27,208 nucleotides of DNA from Cerioporus squamosus (GCA_022592435.1 JABYQS010000362.1:1-27208); one strand, 5' to 3'; shown: positions 9,331 through 20,073, counted from the first letter of the stretch. Numbers and translations: made by a program. The notes: generated by a model from the letters alone, not told the origin.

Positions 9331-11558
9331 ATGCTATCTTCTGCTCTCCGTACGCTTGCCCCGCTTCCTCGTCTTTGTCTCGCATCCAGCAGTGAACTCC
9401 GCGTGTTTACACCGCTGTCTGCGTCTTCGGGTCGCTCGCGCTCGCACTCCCGCTACACGAACGCGCACTCTTCTCTTTGGCTCGCAAAGAGAGCATCATC
9501 AATGTCTTCCACCGTCGCGAAAGACGTGCCCGCGGACCCGTCTGCGCCTGCACCGGGCCCGCCGACTTCGAAGGACCAGGAGCTGCCGCAGTTCAACTTC
9601 CCGGTGTCGCCTGTGCCGGAGAACCCGCTTGGGGAGGGGCGGTATATCAGGACAGCGGCCGCGCTGGTCATTGGGTACGTGCCATCGTGTCTATGTCGTG
9701 CTCGTTCTACCTGGAGACGCCTTCGCGGGCCGCGAGCAGCGGCCCCAGGAAGGTGAAGCCACGGAGAGCACGAGCGTCCATGGTATCGCAACCCCTTGAG
9801 GCCTTGCCGCTCGACCCGACGCTGCCACCGCTGGAACTCGCTCCTACCGGTACTTAGCCACAGCTTGTCTGTCGCTTCGCGAGAAACGCAGTGCGGCGGT
9901 GGGTAGCGCGGCTTTGTGTGTAGAGCCTCCCCGCACACAAGCCACGTCGCGTGACCTCGGAGGGCGATGTGAAGAAGGTAGACAAGTCGAGGCTGTTGAG
10001 CAGACCCATGGCGAGAGGCGCGGGTTCAGTTTGACCGGAATGTGACCGACACGTTCTGAGGCTGCTCTTCATGGCCGAGGTTTCTCCCAGTCTTCCTGAC
10101 GATCCTGACGATCCTGACACGACTTCGCGCGAACAGAGACGAGATATTGAACGGCAAGACCCTCGACCGGAACTCCAACTACTTCGCGCGATTTTGTTTC
10201 GAGAACGGAATTGATCTGTGAGCACGACTGCTTGGTTCGTATCTGTGCGCTCAACGTCTCCGCAGGAAGCGCATAGAAGTTATCCCCGACGATGAGGACG
10301 ATATGTGCGTGTGGCAAGGCCGTCGTAGAGCTCGATGTATGCGCTGACCCGCGCGTGCAGCGTCGAAGCGGCGCGGCGGCTCGTCAAGAACTACGACTTC
10401 GTCATTACCTCGGGCGGCATTGGACCTACGCATGACGGTACGCCCTCTTCTCTCGTTCTGCACGCGTTCGCAACGTCGAGGCACGACGGAAGCAACGCGT
10501 CTTGAGGATCGTGGAGCCCGATGCTGGGACAGAGGTAGCGCATACATGCGCTCCATCGCACCGCAGTGTGAATAGACAGCAGCTTGTATCGCTGGGTTGG
10601 CAGCGGCGACGGGCAGAGCAGACTCTCCGCAGAATCGTCCATGACGGCGAGAACGTCTTGTGGAGGTCCAAGAAGCGCGAGTGGGCTGAGCGTACCACAG
10701 TCCCCGCCGGCGTATATGAGCGTTACAGACGTCCCAGGCCGTGTCCTGTCCCGTCCCATCACCAGATCATTCGTGATGGACGGACGGGACGCGATGCATC
10801 ATGCGGAACGGCTGGCTTCGAAACTGCTTACCTCCCCTCTCGACTGCATGCGCCCAGATATTGACCGACCGGGCTCCTAATCCCAGATATCACGTACGAG
10901 TCGCTCGCGAAGGCGTTCGACCAGCCGCTCGAGCACCACGCGGAGACTCTCCGGCGCATGAACGAGATGATCAAGTACCGGACGGACATCGCGAACCAGA
11001 CCGACGAGCAGCGCAAGGCCCGCGAGCGGATGGCGCTCTTCCCGGCGCGTGCGGAGGTGCTGTACATCGCGCCTGACGTCTGGGTGGTGAGCGATCTCGT
11101 TTATGCATGACCGGCGCGTTTGTGAACAACCGTCTGGCAGCCCGTGGTACGGCTGGAAGGCAAGCTCTGCGTGTTCCCGGGCATCCCGAAGCTCTTCCAG
11201 CGCATGCTCGACGGGCTCGCCGCGTACCTTCCTCTCCCTCCCCCGAGCGAACGGCCATTCCGGCAACAGATCTTCACATCGTGAGTCGTACTGTCTTGCA
11301 GGTATCACGGTGTTCTTACGTGACATATATAGGCTGCCGGAATCCTCCATCGCGCCCTTCCTCACCAGCCTGCAAGCCCGCACAAAGTCCGCGGGGGTGC
11401 GCGTCGGATCGTACCCGCTGCTCTCCAAGGGCGTGTACGTGTCGCTCATCGGGCGCGACGTCGCGGCTGTCAAGGAGATCGCCGAGGAGGTCGCGAAGGA
11501 GCTGCAGGGGCGGCTGGTGAGCGAGGAGGAGGCGCGTAAGGAGAAGGCTGCACTGTGA
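9331..11558 (+). CDS. MoaB/Mog (MoCF-biosynthesis, CinA N-terminal type) domain protein, 7 exons, 368 aa
   Basis: Exons 9331-9674, 10137-10217, 10266-10304, 10361-10437, 10887-11086, 11141-11280 and 11333-11558 sum to 369 codons in phase. Residues about 107-280 carry the fold signature: ALVIGDEILNGKTLDRNS (nucleotide-binding start), then TSGGIGPTHDD at 171-181, then ITYESLAKAF, and FPGIPKLFQRML further on. In the family this domain binds molybdopterin or a nucleotide ring system; related stand-alone fungal proteins are mostly uncharacterised. The first ~57 residues are Arg/Ser-rich and nearly free of acidic residues, like a mitochondrial presequence. The second ATG (M58, at 9502) would give a cytosolic form. 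The C-terminus is a charged, helical tail (EEARKEKAAL). Introns 1 and 4 are 462 and 449 nt, far longer than others in this window. Family assignment is firm; substrate is unknown. Confidence 0.85.
10095..10118 (+). repeat. Triplicated branch-point motif in intron 1 of the MoaB/Mog gene
   Basis: A 9-bp unit (CCTGACGAT) is repeated 2.7 times, placing CTGAC at 10096, 10105 and 10114. CTGAC fits the fungal branch-point consensus CTRAY. The three lie about 22-40 nt before the acceptor at 10136, the normal branch-point distance. Any of them could serve. Confidence 0.6.
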
Positions 11559-11889
11559 TCGTGGATTGCAGGTTGTCTATATATGCGATCCTGTGGCAGA
11601 ACAACACTATCGGAGTATGGCATGATCGAATCTTGGATGCTTGAGGGGAGCACCGAGGTCTAGATCCAATTGTGAACCTGTAGTTGGCTCAGGCCCTCGC
11701 GAGTTCCTAAGTATGTAAGATTGACGAGTCTGATAGCAAACAAGAAGTCAGATTATCCCTACAGCCGCACTGAATCAGATAGTCTCCGAAAGGGCGAGAA
11801 GAGGAGGTGCCACTTGCCTTCGGCCGAGTATGCTGCGCGGGAGGGCGCTCAGACTCCGAGTGGAGTATGTAACCTGGTGGTTACTTGAG
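11559..11889. other. Convergent intergenic region
   Basis: It separates the stop of the + strand MoaB/Mog gene from the stop of the - strand P-loop-like gene, so it must carry both 3' ends. A TATATATG run (11578-11585) could serve in polyadenylation. No coding frame or repeat is evident. Confidence 0.5.
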
Positions 11890-13243
11890 CTACTGGAATA
11901 CTGTACAGCCATGCACCACAATAGCAATAGGACCGTGTGCGGTGGGTTCCGAGATACAGCTCACCATTAGCTGGCCCTTCCCATCGGACAGCGCTGAGAG
12001 GACCTCCAACATCTCGTGGAACTCAACCCTCCTGGCTGATGCGCTCCTCCATGACCCGGTGGTGGGAAGAACTTTTATCTGCGGAGGAGGACTTGCACTT
12101 CAGAACGTTCATACTGTTCTATACCTCCCCATCCTCGATGCGTCGGACCTCCGCCTCGTGCTTCCTCAACATCCCCTCGTAGTTACCGAACCTGCCGTGG
12201 TAGACATTATAGGGGACGTGCCCTAATTGTGATATGAGGACATCCACTGGGAGAGTACTGCACGCCTCCTCGACAGAGTTAGGCCGTCCGTTTGGATAAC
12301 AAGCGCGAAGGAGACCAAGGATCCCTGAGTACAAGAATTCGAAGAATTCGACGTCCTCCGGCGACGGCCGATCCCAGGTGTCGATAAGTAACCCTTGCGA
12401 GATGTGCCTGTAGCTCCGGCAAGAGCGGATCAAGCCGTGCTCTGTAACAAGACGCAGATCAGAAGACGTGTGCGCTACAGCGATACAGAGGCTCAGGATC
12501 GAATTCGTACCCCGCCTGCTACAGCTACTCTGCATCTCCTGTGGAGGCGTGTCGACGTCGAGAAGCGACCAAATGAAGACGCCCGACTTGAGAGGAGTGG
12601 GGCGGTATGTAGCCGTGGGTGCGGTATAGACCGAGCCGTCGGGATGAAAGAGGACGATAGGTCCGCCGAACCCCTTGAACAGGACCATCTGCTTCATCTG
12701 CAAGAGGCAAACGAGGAGAAGCCATATCGTAGCAGTCTTTCCTGCGGATTATTATGCTCGTAAGTGCACGATGGAGGGGGAAGGTAGTACGTACCGTTGC
12801 CCGCGGGCCTGTCAAACCCACAGCGCTCTTACGACCTACTAAGGCAGCGGTGCTCCACACTAGCCTGACGGCCTCCAGGTACCAGTCGCGCACAAGGATT
12901 TTTTATCATGGGAGGTTCGGTGCTGTCAGCCCACTCATCATACGGGACGAAAAACTCCAGTCCTCTCGAGCCGTCGTCATCGCGGGTGTTGAAGAGCATC
13001 TCGTCAGGTGCTTCGTGCCATCTCCGCGCCAATGACGTCCACCCGGGATCGGCAGGCTTCCACGATGCTCGTCTCGCGTCGGGCCAAAACCAGTTTTGAG
13101 CATCTTCACAAGGGGGATGGTCAACAGAGGAACTATTTAAGATAGGGGGTCGAAACTCACCAGCGTTCGCCGCGGCAACTTCGCGGATCTTGCTGCGTAT
13201 GATGTCGTGAGGTAGATGCAAGAGGTGAACAAGCCATTGTCTT
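11890..13243 (-). CDS. P-loop protein, possibly Crinkler/RHS-like; frame appears disrupted
   Basis: Exon-like segments read right to left: 13243-13161, 13103-12795, 12741-12125 and 12078-11890 (stop TAG). The first junction and the last are in phase. The second segment starts in the frame of FFVPYDEWADSTEPP. It continues only one base out of frame as ILVRDWYLEAVRLVWSTAALVG; the switch falls in a run of six A (12901-12906 on the + strand). It then reaches GLTGPRAT, and the next exon opens with KTATIWLLL. Together these resemble a Walker A loop (GxxxxGKT) split by an intron. The obvious donor GTACGT leaves the join one base short; a weaker donor 4 nt later restores phase. Later blocks (VLFHPDGSVY, FIWSLLDVD) recall Crinkler-type ATPases of fungi, a tentative reading from memory. 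No in-frame ATG for the first segment was found, so the 5' end is unknown. It may be a pseudogene. Confidence 0.45.
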
Positions 13244-13698
13244 CTATGGGACAGAATAGAGGCCGGACTCGGGGGAAGATGGGACTGAGCTGAGTGGTGG
13301 TTAATACCAGTACCGTGAGGGTACGTAAGCTAACGTAATGAGCTACCATAACCAGGTATGGAAAATATAAGTAGCTCCCGGAGTCCGTGGACCGTTCAAT
13401 GACAGAACTCACCGTCCGAGTCCGCGAGTAAGTTTAAGTAGAGCCTAGTCTCATACCAATGATTACATGTGTCTAGCCTACGTCTCCGAACGGCTTGATG
13501 AAGTTCGTCGCACGGCCTGGTCAGATTAGCGGCCCTACAAGCAACCTACTAAGTACTTAGTCTCAGTTTAACGTGTAACCTTCCCGGCGTAACTTGGACT
13601 GTCCAAAAATCACTCTGACATTCTGGCTCGCACGACAGTTACGAGATCCGCTCACGCTTAGAAGCAATGACTACTTTCCGCCACCCGTGTGAACGACT
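13244..13698. other. Region between two - strand genes
   Basis: It should contain the promoter and perhaps an upstream exon of the P-loop-like gene and the 3' end of the membrane-protein gene. A possible splice donor (GTGAGT on the - strand, near 13412) suggests an extra 5' exon, but I could not place its start. Nothing else is supported. Confidence 0.35.
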
Positions 13699-15705
13699 CT
13701 ACGCTTCGCATTCAGAGTCTCTCTCCGCCACTGCAACGGCAGCCGGTCTCTCCTCCTTCATCTCGATCCAGTCTTCCGCGGTTCCACGCGACACTGCGCT
13801 GCCAGTGGCAGCGGTCAGTGGATGCTCGAAGCGCATGGTGGTCTTCAGTGACCCGGACCGCTCGTCGAGATCGCCGCCAATGAAGCCGCGTAGGTTGAGC
13901 AGCAGACGCGAGGACTCAGCATCCCGACGGTGATCGATGAGCGCATATCGCAAGGTAAAAGTAAAGACGGTACCCACAGCGACGGAGGAGACCGCAATGG
14001 TCCAGGCAATCCCCATGCCTTCGAGGGCTCTGCCTTCCATTCGGATGGAGAGCGCCATGTTGAGCGCGTTCACGACTATCGCATCATGATGAGGTCAACT
14101 TCCCGAGGCCAAATGGCTTCCGACTCACAGAATATCCTGAGCGTGCCGGAGACTGCAGTCAGCAGTGGTAATAAAAGGATGGCTATCACAGTACGTACAT
14201 GGCGAAATATACGACACCATCTCGAAGCAAGAGATAGAGCAACGGGCTGAAGTGCCGGAGCTCAAACCACTTTGCTAGTGGATTGCCTCGCACATTCGAG
14301 AGCTCCAGCCTGAAGCTCTCGCTCGTGACAAATCTGTAGAGCATAAGGGCGAAAAATATCGCTGCAAGTGGGTTGGTAAGGACGATCGTACGAGGCAGCA
14401 CGGGTTCTGTCACTCACTTGCAACGCTGCAGTTCACGATCCTGTGACAGGGATGAGATGAAGTCGATGGCAGCTTCCACTGTGGACGTACCATGCGCCGA
14501 GAGTATTCCTGAGGGGCACGCTGGCTAGCGTGTAACATCCGGGAAGAGCCCGAGGGAGCCCAGGTGGCCGAGGCATTACCGAGATGGTCCGTGCCTCGAT
14601 AGTGCCGACAGTAATCGACGACTACTGGAAGATCAGATGCATGAAGATCGTCAGACTGTTCGCAGAGACTGACCGTTAGTTCCGCTGATCCGGTTGTATC
14701 AAGGAATTGTATCACTATGTAGGGCAGCAGAGAATTTATCCTTTCGCACACTCACCAAGGAAGCAAAACGCAATCAGGACGAGGACTGCCCAAGGCGTGC
14801 CGGAGATGATGTCAGCTTGTCGGCCGTCATCCGTGGACCGTAACCAACAGGCCGAACCTTTCTTGTTCCTCTCATACGAGGCCCATAACCGCAGCACGAA
14901 CATCCCTTCCCCGAAGAGGACTGCGACAGCCGTGGTTGCGCCACTGCAGACTCGGCCAGTTAGTTGGTATTACTACTGATAGACTGAAGCAGTCATGACG
15001 ATTCACAATGCTTCATACCACGGCCAGTGACGACAGCTGAGAGAGTATTTAGAAGATGTAACAGAGAAATTCGGGAGAGTAGCTTACATCTATCAGATTG
15101 ATGCGATGAAACTACTGCGTCAGTCAGGATGCAAAGGAAGGATTACCGCATAAGGTGGCGAGGAGCTCGAGTTGACTAGGTAGCGGGTCATCCATCATGT
15201 TGCGAACTGCAAGACAACCAATGAAGCGCACCGAGGAAGTATAGCCTAGTCAACTCAGGTGAGTCTGAGCACAGATGCTGGGAGTCGAGCGTTGGGGACG
15301 CACAGAGAGGCCGCTAAGCCATAGTACCTCACCGCGAAGTACATCACTTTCGGGAGCGACCACTTTGCTCTGCTCAGACGTGAACGACCGTCACCGAGAG
15401 TGTAAGTAAAAGAATGCCTACTTCCACACCAGTTCGACCTCGGGGTACGAATGCCTTAGCGCGGTTGAGCATGGTACGAATGTCTTGCAGCTCACCTCTT
15501 GGGCGAATGTGAGGCATATGTCGTACGCGATCCAAGTGGAGGCAGCACCTGTAGACGGCCAGTCAACTCTTTCTTCGGACAGTGTTCACTGAGCAGCCTC
15601 ACCAGCAGCCAAGTTTACGGCGAAGGTGTCCCCGACGGCTTGATAGAAGAATTGAATCGCCTGTGAGATAGAAAGCCCTGGGGGCAGCAAGTCGGTCAGC
15701 GACAT
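13699..15705 (-). CDS. DUF6533-type multi-pass membrane protein, about 12 exons, probable frameshift
   Basis: Read right to left, exon 1 is 15705-15603 (ATG, 34 codons), exon 2 15548-15496, exon 3 only 17 nt (15438-15422) and exon 4 15369-15304. They give WIAYDICLTFAQEVELVWKAKWSLPK in pieces, the hallmark of fungal DUF6533 proteins. Later segments include CRHWPWYEA (15036-15007), a membrane helix ending LRLWASYERNKK (14943-14858), VLVLIAFCFL (14785-14756), a PGCYTLAS block, and a helix FFALMLYRF with LLYLLLRDGVVYFAMY. The tail has SSRLLLNLRG, also typical, and a hydrophilic C-terminus. The exon between 15300 and 15036 could not be resolved. Near 14185 the helix continues as TVIAILLLPLL only if one base is added; otherwise a weak donor would delete the helix. 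Family function is unknown; a plasma-membrane or receptor-like role is only a guess. Signs of decay are possible. Confidence 0.6.
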
Positions 15706-16097
15706 CGTGGTTGAGCATGGACAACACAGTATGGCCACGTACCTATATACAAAATTTGTCGCCCGAATCCAGCAGAGATCCTCATCCACGCTGAGGGAGA
15801 ACCTGAAGCTTGACACATGCCCGTCGTTCTCGGGGGAGGCACATGTCCGCATACACTCAAAGGTTCCCTGGCGGTCTGCCACCTGGAAGCCCGGATTGGC
15901 CAGAATATCCGGTCGTGGGAGTACTCGGAGAGTCGTAATCCCAACGAGGTAGAAGGAACGACGATCCTGCGATCGTCTATTTCTATCTCACATGCGTCTT
16001 CGCCTTCTGGACCTGGCTGCGACCTGGCTGTGACCTCCTCGACAGATGCAACAGCACTGCCGGCGGAGACGTCAGGATGACCCAAGATGACCTCGAT

Positions 16098-16376
16098 TCA
16101 TTTCTGAACCTCGAGTTTCCGATCTTGGGCTCTTCTGAGTGACGCCACGAAGCTGAAGCCTGGATACCTCGCCTGTGTAGTACAGACGCATTCAGGATGA
16201 GTATCCCACCCGGTCTGGGGGAAGAATATATGGAGCATGTTAGGAAGCCATCCAGACCAACTGATCGTACGTTCGGGATAATGCTCACCATATGACGGAC
16301 TCCATGAAAGGGAGACGAAACCTGCGAGCAAGTTGGACTCGTTGCTCGATGGTTCCACTGAGCTCCTGAGATGGCA
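16098..16376 (-). CDS. Doubtful small ORF, about 88 aa
   Basis: From an ATG at 16376 the frame reads MPSQELSGTIEQRVQLARR, then FMESVI up to a GTGAGC donor near 16289. Joining to the acceptor ATCAG about 28 nt later continues in frame (WSGWLPNMLHIFFPQTGWD) to TGA at 16098. A 28-nt intron is too short to be spliced in known fungi, so the model is suspect. The first 30 codons look protein-like. It may instead be the start of a gene whose later exons I could not find. Confidence 0.2.
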   Translation of the reverse strand, partial: CHLRSSVEPSSNESNLLAGFVSLSWSPSYGEHYPERTISWSGWLPNMLHIFFPQTGWDTHPECVCTTQARYPGFSFVASLRRAQDRKLEVQK

Positions 16377-16903
16377 TTGTTAAAGCTCGCGTGGCGGCCG
16401 CAAACGGTCTATTAAACTGCGCAATGTGATATCACATCCACGGAAGGAAGCGTCATCCCCGCCGCCGCACCTTGAAGCTCAAGGGGTGGCACTGTCATGG
16501 CCGTGCTTCTCGGGAATTCAAACTTAGCCCCCTGTGAACAGACTACTTGCTCCGTCAATCGACTCGGGAACACAGTTCACCTCGGAGAATTAGTCAGATG
16601 TTGACTGCGGCGGAAGAGGAATACCCTTCCACAAACGCGAGCGTGGTGAAGGTCGCTTCGACGCATTGCTGTGAGAACCATTTGACAGTGGATGTGGCTA
16701 GATACTCCTGCAAAGCGACGCCCACGGGAAGCAGCATGCGAGGCACGCACATGTACGTGGGCACAGCGACTAATGCACTGTATAGATAGCGAGGAAAGGC
16801 AACATCGTGAGATGAGGAACCGTAGGGAAGACATGACGCGCAGACCAGGACGGTGCCTTCTCGTAGAGATATGCACTGGGAGGAAAACTGCAGCCCAAGA
16901 CCA
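16377..16903. other. Intergenic region upstream of CstF64 3' end
   Basis: No supported gene. It contains a NotI-like GC-rich site near 16396, the 14-bp palindrome listed separately, and the 3' flank of CstF64 copy 1. Short frames here have no protein-like composition. Confidence 0.45.
16424..16437. repeat. Perfect 14-bp palindrome
   Basis: ATGTGATATCACAT reads the same on both strands. It lies about 50 bp upstream of the small - strand ORF and could be a dimeric regulator site; it could also be chance. Confidence 0.5.
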
Positions 16904-18549
16904 CTAATTCAGGCCAAATTGTCTCCTCTTATGCAGACAGTCAGCACGACACTCGACCAACAAACGAAGCGCACGACATACCAGCTGCATGATCTGCTCT
17001 CTCTCCTTGGGCGGCAACGAGTTCAGCTGTTCCGGGGTCAACTGGAGCACTTGCATCAACATGTTCTGTACGATGCCGTTCCACATCGTCAGCACTGCCA
17101 CATCCCCAGAGACTCCAGGAGCACACGTACCCTCTGCGCCTCGTCGAAGCCAGGCATGGAGCCAGCCGGTGGCGGCGCGACAGCCTGAGGAGGCGGGGCC
17201 TGCATCTGAGGCGGAGGTGCATGCATGGGCTGGCTGGGCATCTGAGGTGGCTGCGCTTGTTGCGGGTGCGGCGGCACCGCTTGGGGTGGCGCTTGGGGTG
17301 GCGGGGGGCGATAGTACGACGGCGGCATTTGCGGTGGAGGCTGGGCATACATGTTCACAGGGGGGATGGGAGGCGTCGGGTGATGCACCGGGGTGTGCGA
17401 CGGTGGCGGGATGGCTGGGGGGTACATGGAAGGTTGGGGCTGGTTCAGCGGCGGCGCCGATGCGGAGAGGTAGGGAGGTGGCGCGGGATGGGTCGGATGT
17501 ACTGGAGTAGGGACGGGCGCCGGGGCAGGTGCTGGTGCTGGGGCGACTGGCGGAACTGTGACGCCGGCAGCCGCAAGCATGCGCTGAAATTGATGTTAGG
17601 TCATACGAGTACACCGACGAGAGGTCACATACATTGAGAATCGCGGGGTCGACGATCTTGTGCAGCAGAAGCGCTTGGAACAGCGCGTATCCTAATTGCG
17701 GATGGGCCACAAGCAACGTGCGGGCATGGTCCGGGTGTGTGATGACGAAAGCCTACGGGTAGGGCGTAAGTTGTTGCGGCTCACACACGGAACGCAGAAG
17801 GCGTACCTTCATCTGCGCTAGGACTTCGAGAATCTGGCTGGGGTCAGATGTCGCCAACACATTGGTGATGGCATCCGACGCATTCGTCCCAGGTGGAAGG
17901 GACACACCCTTCGGGAGGTTGTGGAGGAACGAATTGGGGTCATCTCTCCGTCCATGTCGGTCGTGGTCCCTATCACTTCCACTTCCGCGCTCACGTTCAT
18001 TCCGCTCGCGCCATTGGGCACGGGTCTCGCCACCGTCTATGATCTCGCCACGCACCGTTGTCTTTCCTTCGAGGAAAGGATCAGAGTCTGCGAGATCAAT
18101 ACGAAGCGGGCGACCACCAATCTCCTGGCCGTTCAAGTTGCGCACGGCGGAGAGAGCGGTCTCGTGGTCTAGCACACTATTCAGTGCGAAGCGGGCGGAC
18201 GGTTGGGGCATTACGACGCACCTGCAAACTCGCAGAACCCATAGCCCTTCGGTTTGCCTGTATCTCTATCGAAGACAAGTCTGCGGAGAGGAGGTTCGTC
18301 GCGCCGCATGTGCACACAGATGCAGGACAGCACGCACCTGAGACCAACTACCTGGCCGACGCTTTTGAAGACGTCGATCAGTTGCTCCTGCCGCCCTCCC
18401 CGTCAGTGCCGTCGCGCATCCGCACAAAGGCTACTCACTTCCGCCATGTTATAGGGAACATTGCCCACTAAAAGATGCCAGATGCGTTTGTTCCCTCGTG
18501 TGTGCGTGTCCCAAACCACTGAGCACGTACCAAAGACGACTTTGCTCAT
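16904..18549 (-). CDS. CSTF2: Cleavage stimulation factor subunit 2 (CstF64/Rna15), copy 1, complete; 9 exons, 399 aa
   Basis: Exons, right to left: 18549-18531, 18467-18439, 18387-18338, 18280-18222, 18168-17807, 17752-17633, 17583-17131, 17065-16982 and 16927-16904. They total 400 codons in phase. Residues 5-80 form an RRM: RNP2 VFVGNV, then TGKPKGYGFCEF (RNP1 within 44-51) and ETALSAVRNLNG. Residues about 160-213 match the CstF64 hinge (HPQLGYALFQALLLHKIVDP), which in the family binds CstF77 and symplekin. Residues 214-364 are extremely Pro/Gln/Ala-rich. The C-terminal helical domain (MLMQVLQLTPEQL, PPKEREQIMQL) ends with the seven residues of exon 9. In the family it binds GU-rich RNA downstream of the poly(A) site and is needed for 3'-end cleavage in the nucleus. 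Two coding exons are tiny (19 and 24 nt). A second copy lies 8.6 kb away. Confidence 0.92.
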
Positions 18550-18590
18550 CTTGTTCAAGCACTCAATCCCAACGCTTTCGCTAAGCACAA
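16971..18590. repeat. Direct duplication, copy 1 (about 1.62 kb)
   Basis: This segment matches 25589-27208 in the same orientation with about 21 differences (roughly 98.7% identity counted by eye, two of them 1-bp indels). The left boundary is sharp: identity starts at the shared GCACGACATA, 11 bases inside intron 8 of the CstF64 gene. The right end of the match cannot be fixed because the second copy runs into the window edge. Confidence 0.95.
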
Positions 18591-19399
18591 CCGAGCGCCC
18601 GCTGTTGATGTCTTGCAGCTTGCTAGTTGCTCGTGGACGAGGATGGTCTTTCAGAAGATGCTTCCAGGCGACTCAAGAGCAAAGAACAATAGGAGAAGAA
18701 AGCTCTTGAGGAGGTGACAGGAGCACCAAGCGCTGACACTTTCGCAGGCGCTGACGAGGGCACTGATCGCGATCTCGTCTCACTGCGTCGTCTGAGGCTC
18801 GTCTCCGCTCCTTGGTGTCCTGTCGTGCCCGGCTGCCGTCTCCCGCTGTGGCCCGCGCGGTTTGCGTCTGTTTGCTGCTCCTCTCGCTCAGCTCGCTCGC
18901 GCTCCTCCAGCTCTTGTCTCTGTTCCTGTGTGCAGCCCCCTGCACATGGCGCTCCCGCCCTCTCCCCTCCCCCTGTCAGGCGACGGCCACCGCCCATGTC
19001 GCGGTCTCGGTATGCGCAGTCCCGCAAGCACTGGACATACTCTCGACGATGCACCAGCAGAGGACGGAAGAGAAGAATGGGAAGGGCATACGCGGGGTAT
19101 AGGTACGTCCTCTCCGTCCGGCTTTCTACTCTACCTCTGCCCTCCAGCTTCCAGGCGGCGATGTACACCCAACGTACGGGACTGCACTCCCGCTCGCAGC
19201 ATTCGCCTCGTCAGCGCCGCTCGTCCTCGCTCCTCGGTCGCGACACTACGCCATTCGAGTCGTCCATCGCTACGCATGCCATTGGCGGTGAGTGCGTACA
19301 GTGTGCATACTGTACTGCTACTGACGAGGCTCTTCCTCCTCTCATCGCACCTCGCCTACCGCTGCAGCTAAGCTACAGTCCGTGTGCTGAGACCGCTGG
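18550..19399. other. Region upstream of CstF64 copy 1
   Basis: The first ~100 bp should be the CstF64 promoter. Beyond that the sequence is very rich in C and T on the + strand (CTCGCTC- and CCTCCC-type runs, 18850-18990). Long open frames exist on both strands, but they are almost entirely Ser/Arg/Pro or Arg/Glu and mirror each other, as expected of biased composition. A possible start codon with a short Arg/Ser-rich exon ending in a GTGAGT donor lies at 19160-19290. I cannot support a gene. Confidence 0.4.
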
Positions 19400-20073
19400 A
19401 TGTTCGCGCCCACCGTGCGTACTCACTCTGCCACTCCACCCTCGCCTGTGCTTTGCAGGTCTTCCACCGACTCTACCCCGTTCCCGACCCTCGCTCTTGC
19501 CACATTCGCAACGCCCGCGCCCTTCGCTTTGACGGATCCCGACCGTTCAGGAAACGCGCACTCGGCGAATACAGACGCGATTCGTCGCGGAGGAGAGCGC
19601 GTCGTCTGGCGGCGAGAACTCCGCCGGTACTCTGTCTGGGGAAGCACCGTCGTGGAACCCATCCTCCGGGAGACCCAGCATCGCCGCGACTGCGCCCAGC
19701 GTGCCCCATCCGCACGAGTCAAGCCCGCCCGAAAGATCACCCAGAAGGTCCGCCGAAGTCTCCGCCGCGCCGTCCGTGCCTGCCTGCCGGCCACTGCAGG
19801 AGGGGTACAGCAAGCACCCGCGCAACATCGCGCACGTCGAACCGAAGTTGCCGTCGTCTCTTCTCCCGAGGCGTCCGTGCACTCTGTCGGGATAAGTACC
19901 CGTCCGGGGAGGATGGCCGGGAGCGTATACTACGAAGTACTGGTGTGTAAGTTTAGACTACAGATTTAATACATATCTTTTACGCCCAGCCCGAGTGCAA
20001 CACCGACAGGGTGGCGGTACGATCAGCAAGCGGCGAGGCAGCACACGAAGTGGACCAAACTCACCTATCTTGA
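19400..20073 (+). CDS. Candidate gene of unknown family, two exons, 208 aa
   Basis: Exon 1 (19400-19942, 181 codons) is the longest uninterrupted ATG-initiated frame in this stretch. It ends at a GTGTGT donor after YYEVL. The acceptor GCCCAG (ending 19989) opens exon 2 (19990-20073), which reads PECNTDRVAVRSASGEAAHE to a TGA, in phase. The middle is very Arg-rich, and an alternative frame there (SGGENSAGTLSGEAPSW) looks more natural, so one reading-frame break or a missed intron is possible. I see no known domain, signal peptide or membrane span. It is the first of several orphan candidates between the CstF64 copies. Confidence 0.3.

Noticed and set aside
10438..10886. Open frames of 90-123 codons inside intron 4 of the MoaB/Mog gene
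   Set aside because: Exons 4 and 5 join across it exactly at the conserved THDD motif; the frames inside show no protein-like pattern on either strand.
16989..17637. Long + strand frames (138-173 codons) over CstF64 copy 1, and the same at 25445-26381
   Set aside because: They are mirror images of the Pro/Gln-rich exon 7; Pro-rich exons give Gly/Trp/Arg-rich open antisense frames. The - strand has the conserved domains and the splice sites.
17862..18341. + strand 159-codon frame present identically in both duplicated copies
   Set aside because: Its conservation is explained by the duplication; it crosses exon-intron borders of CstF64 on the other strand.
18714..19532. 272-codon + strand frame with a GTG first codon
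   Set aside because: It has no ATG at its start, is almost wholly Ser/Arg/Pro low complexity, and runs through good splice donors. Length alone is explained by the biased composition.
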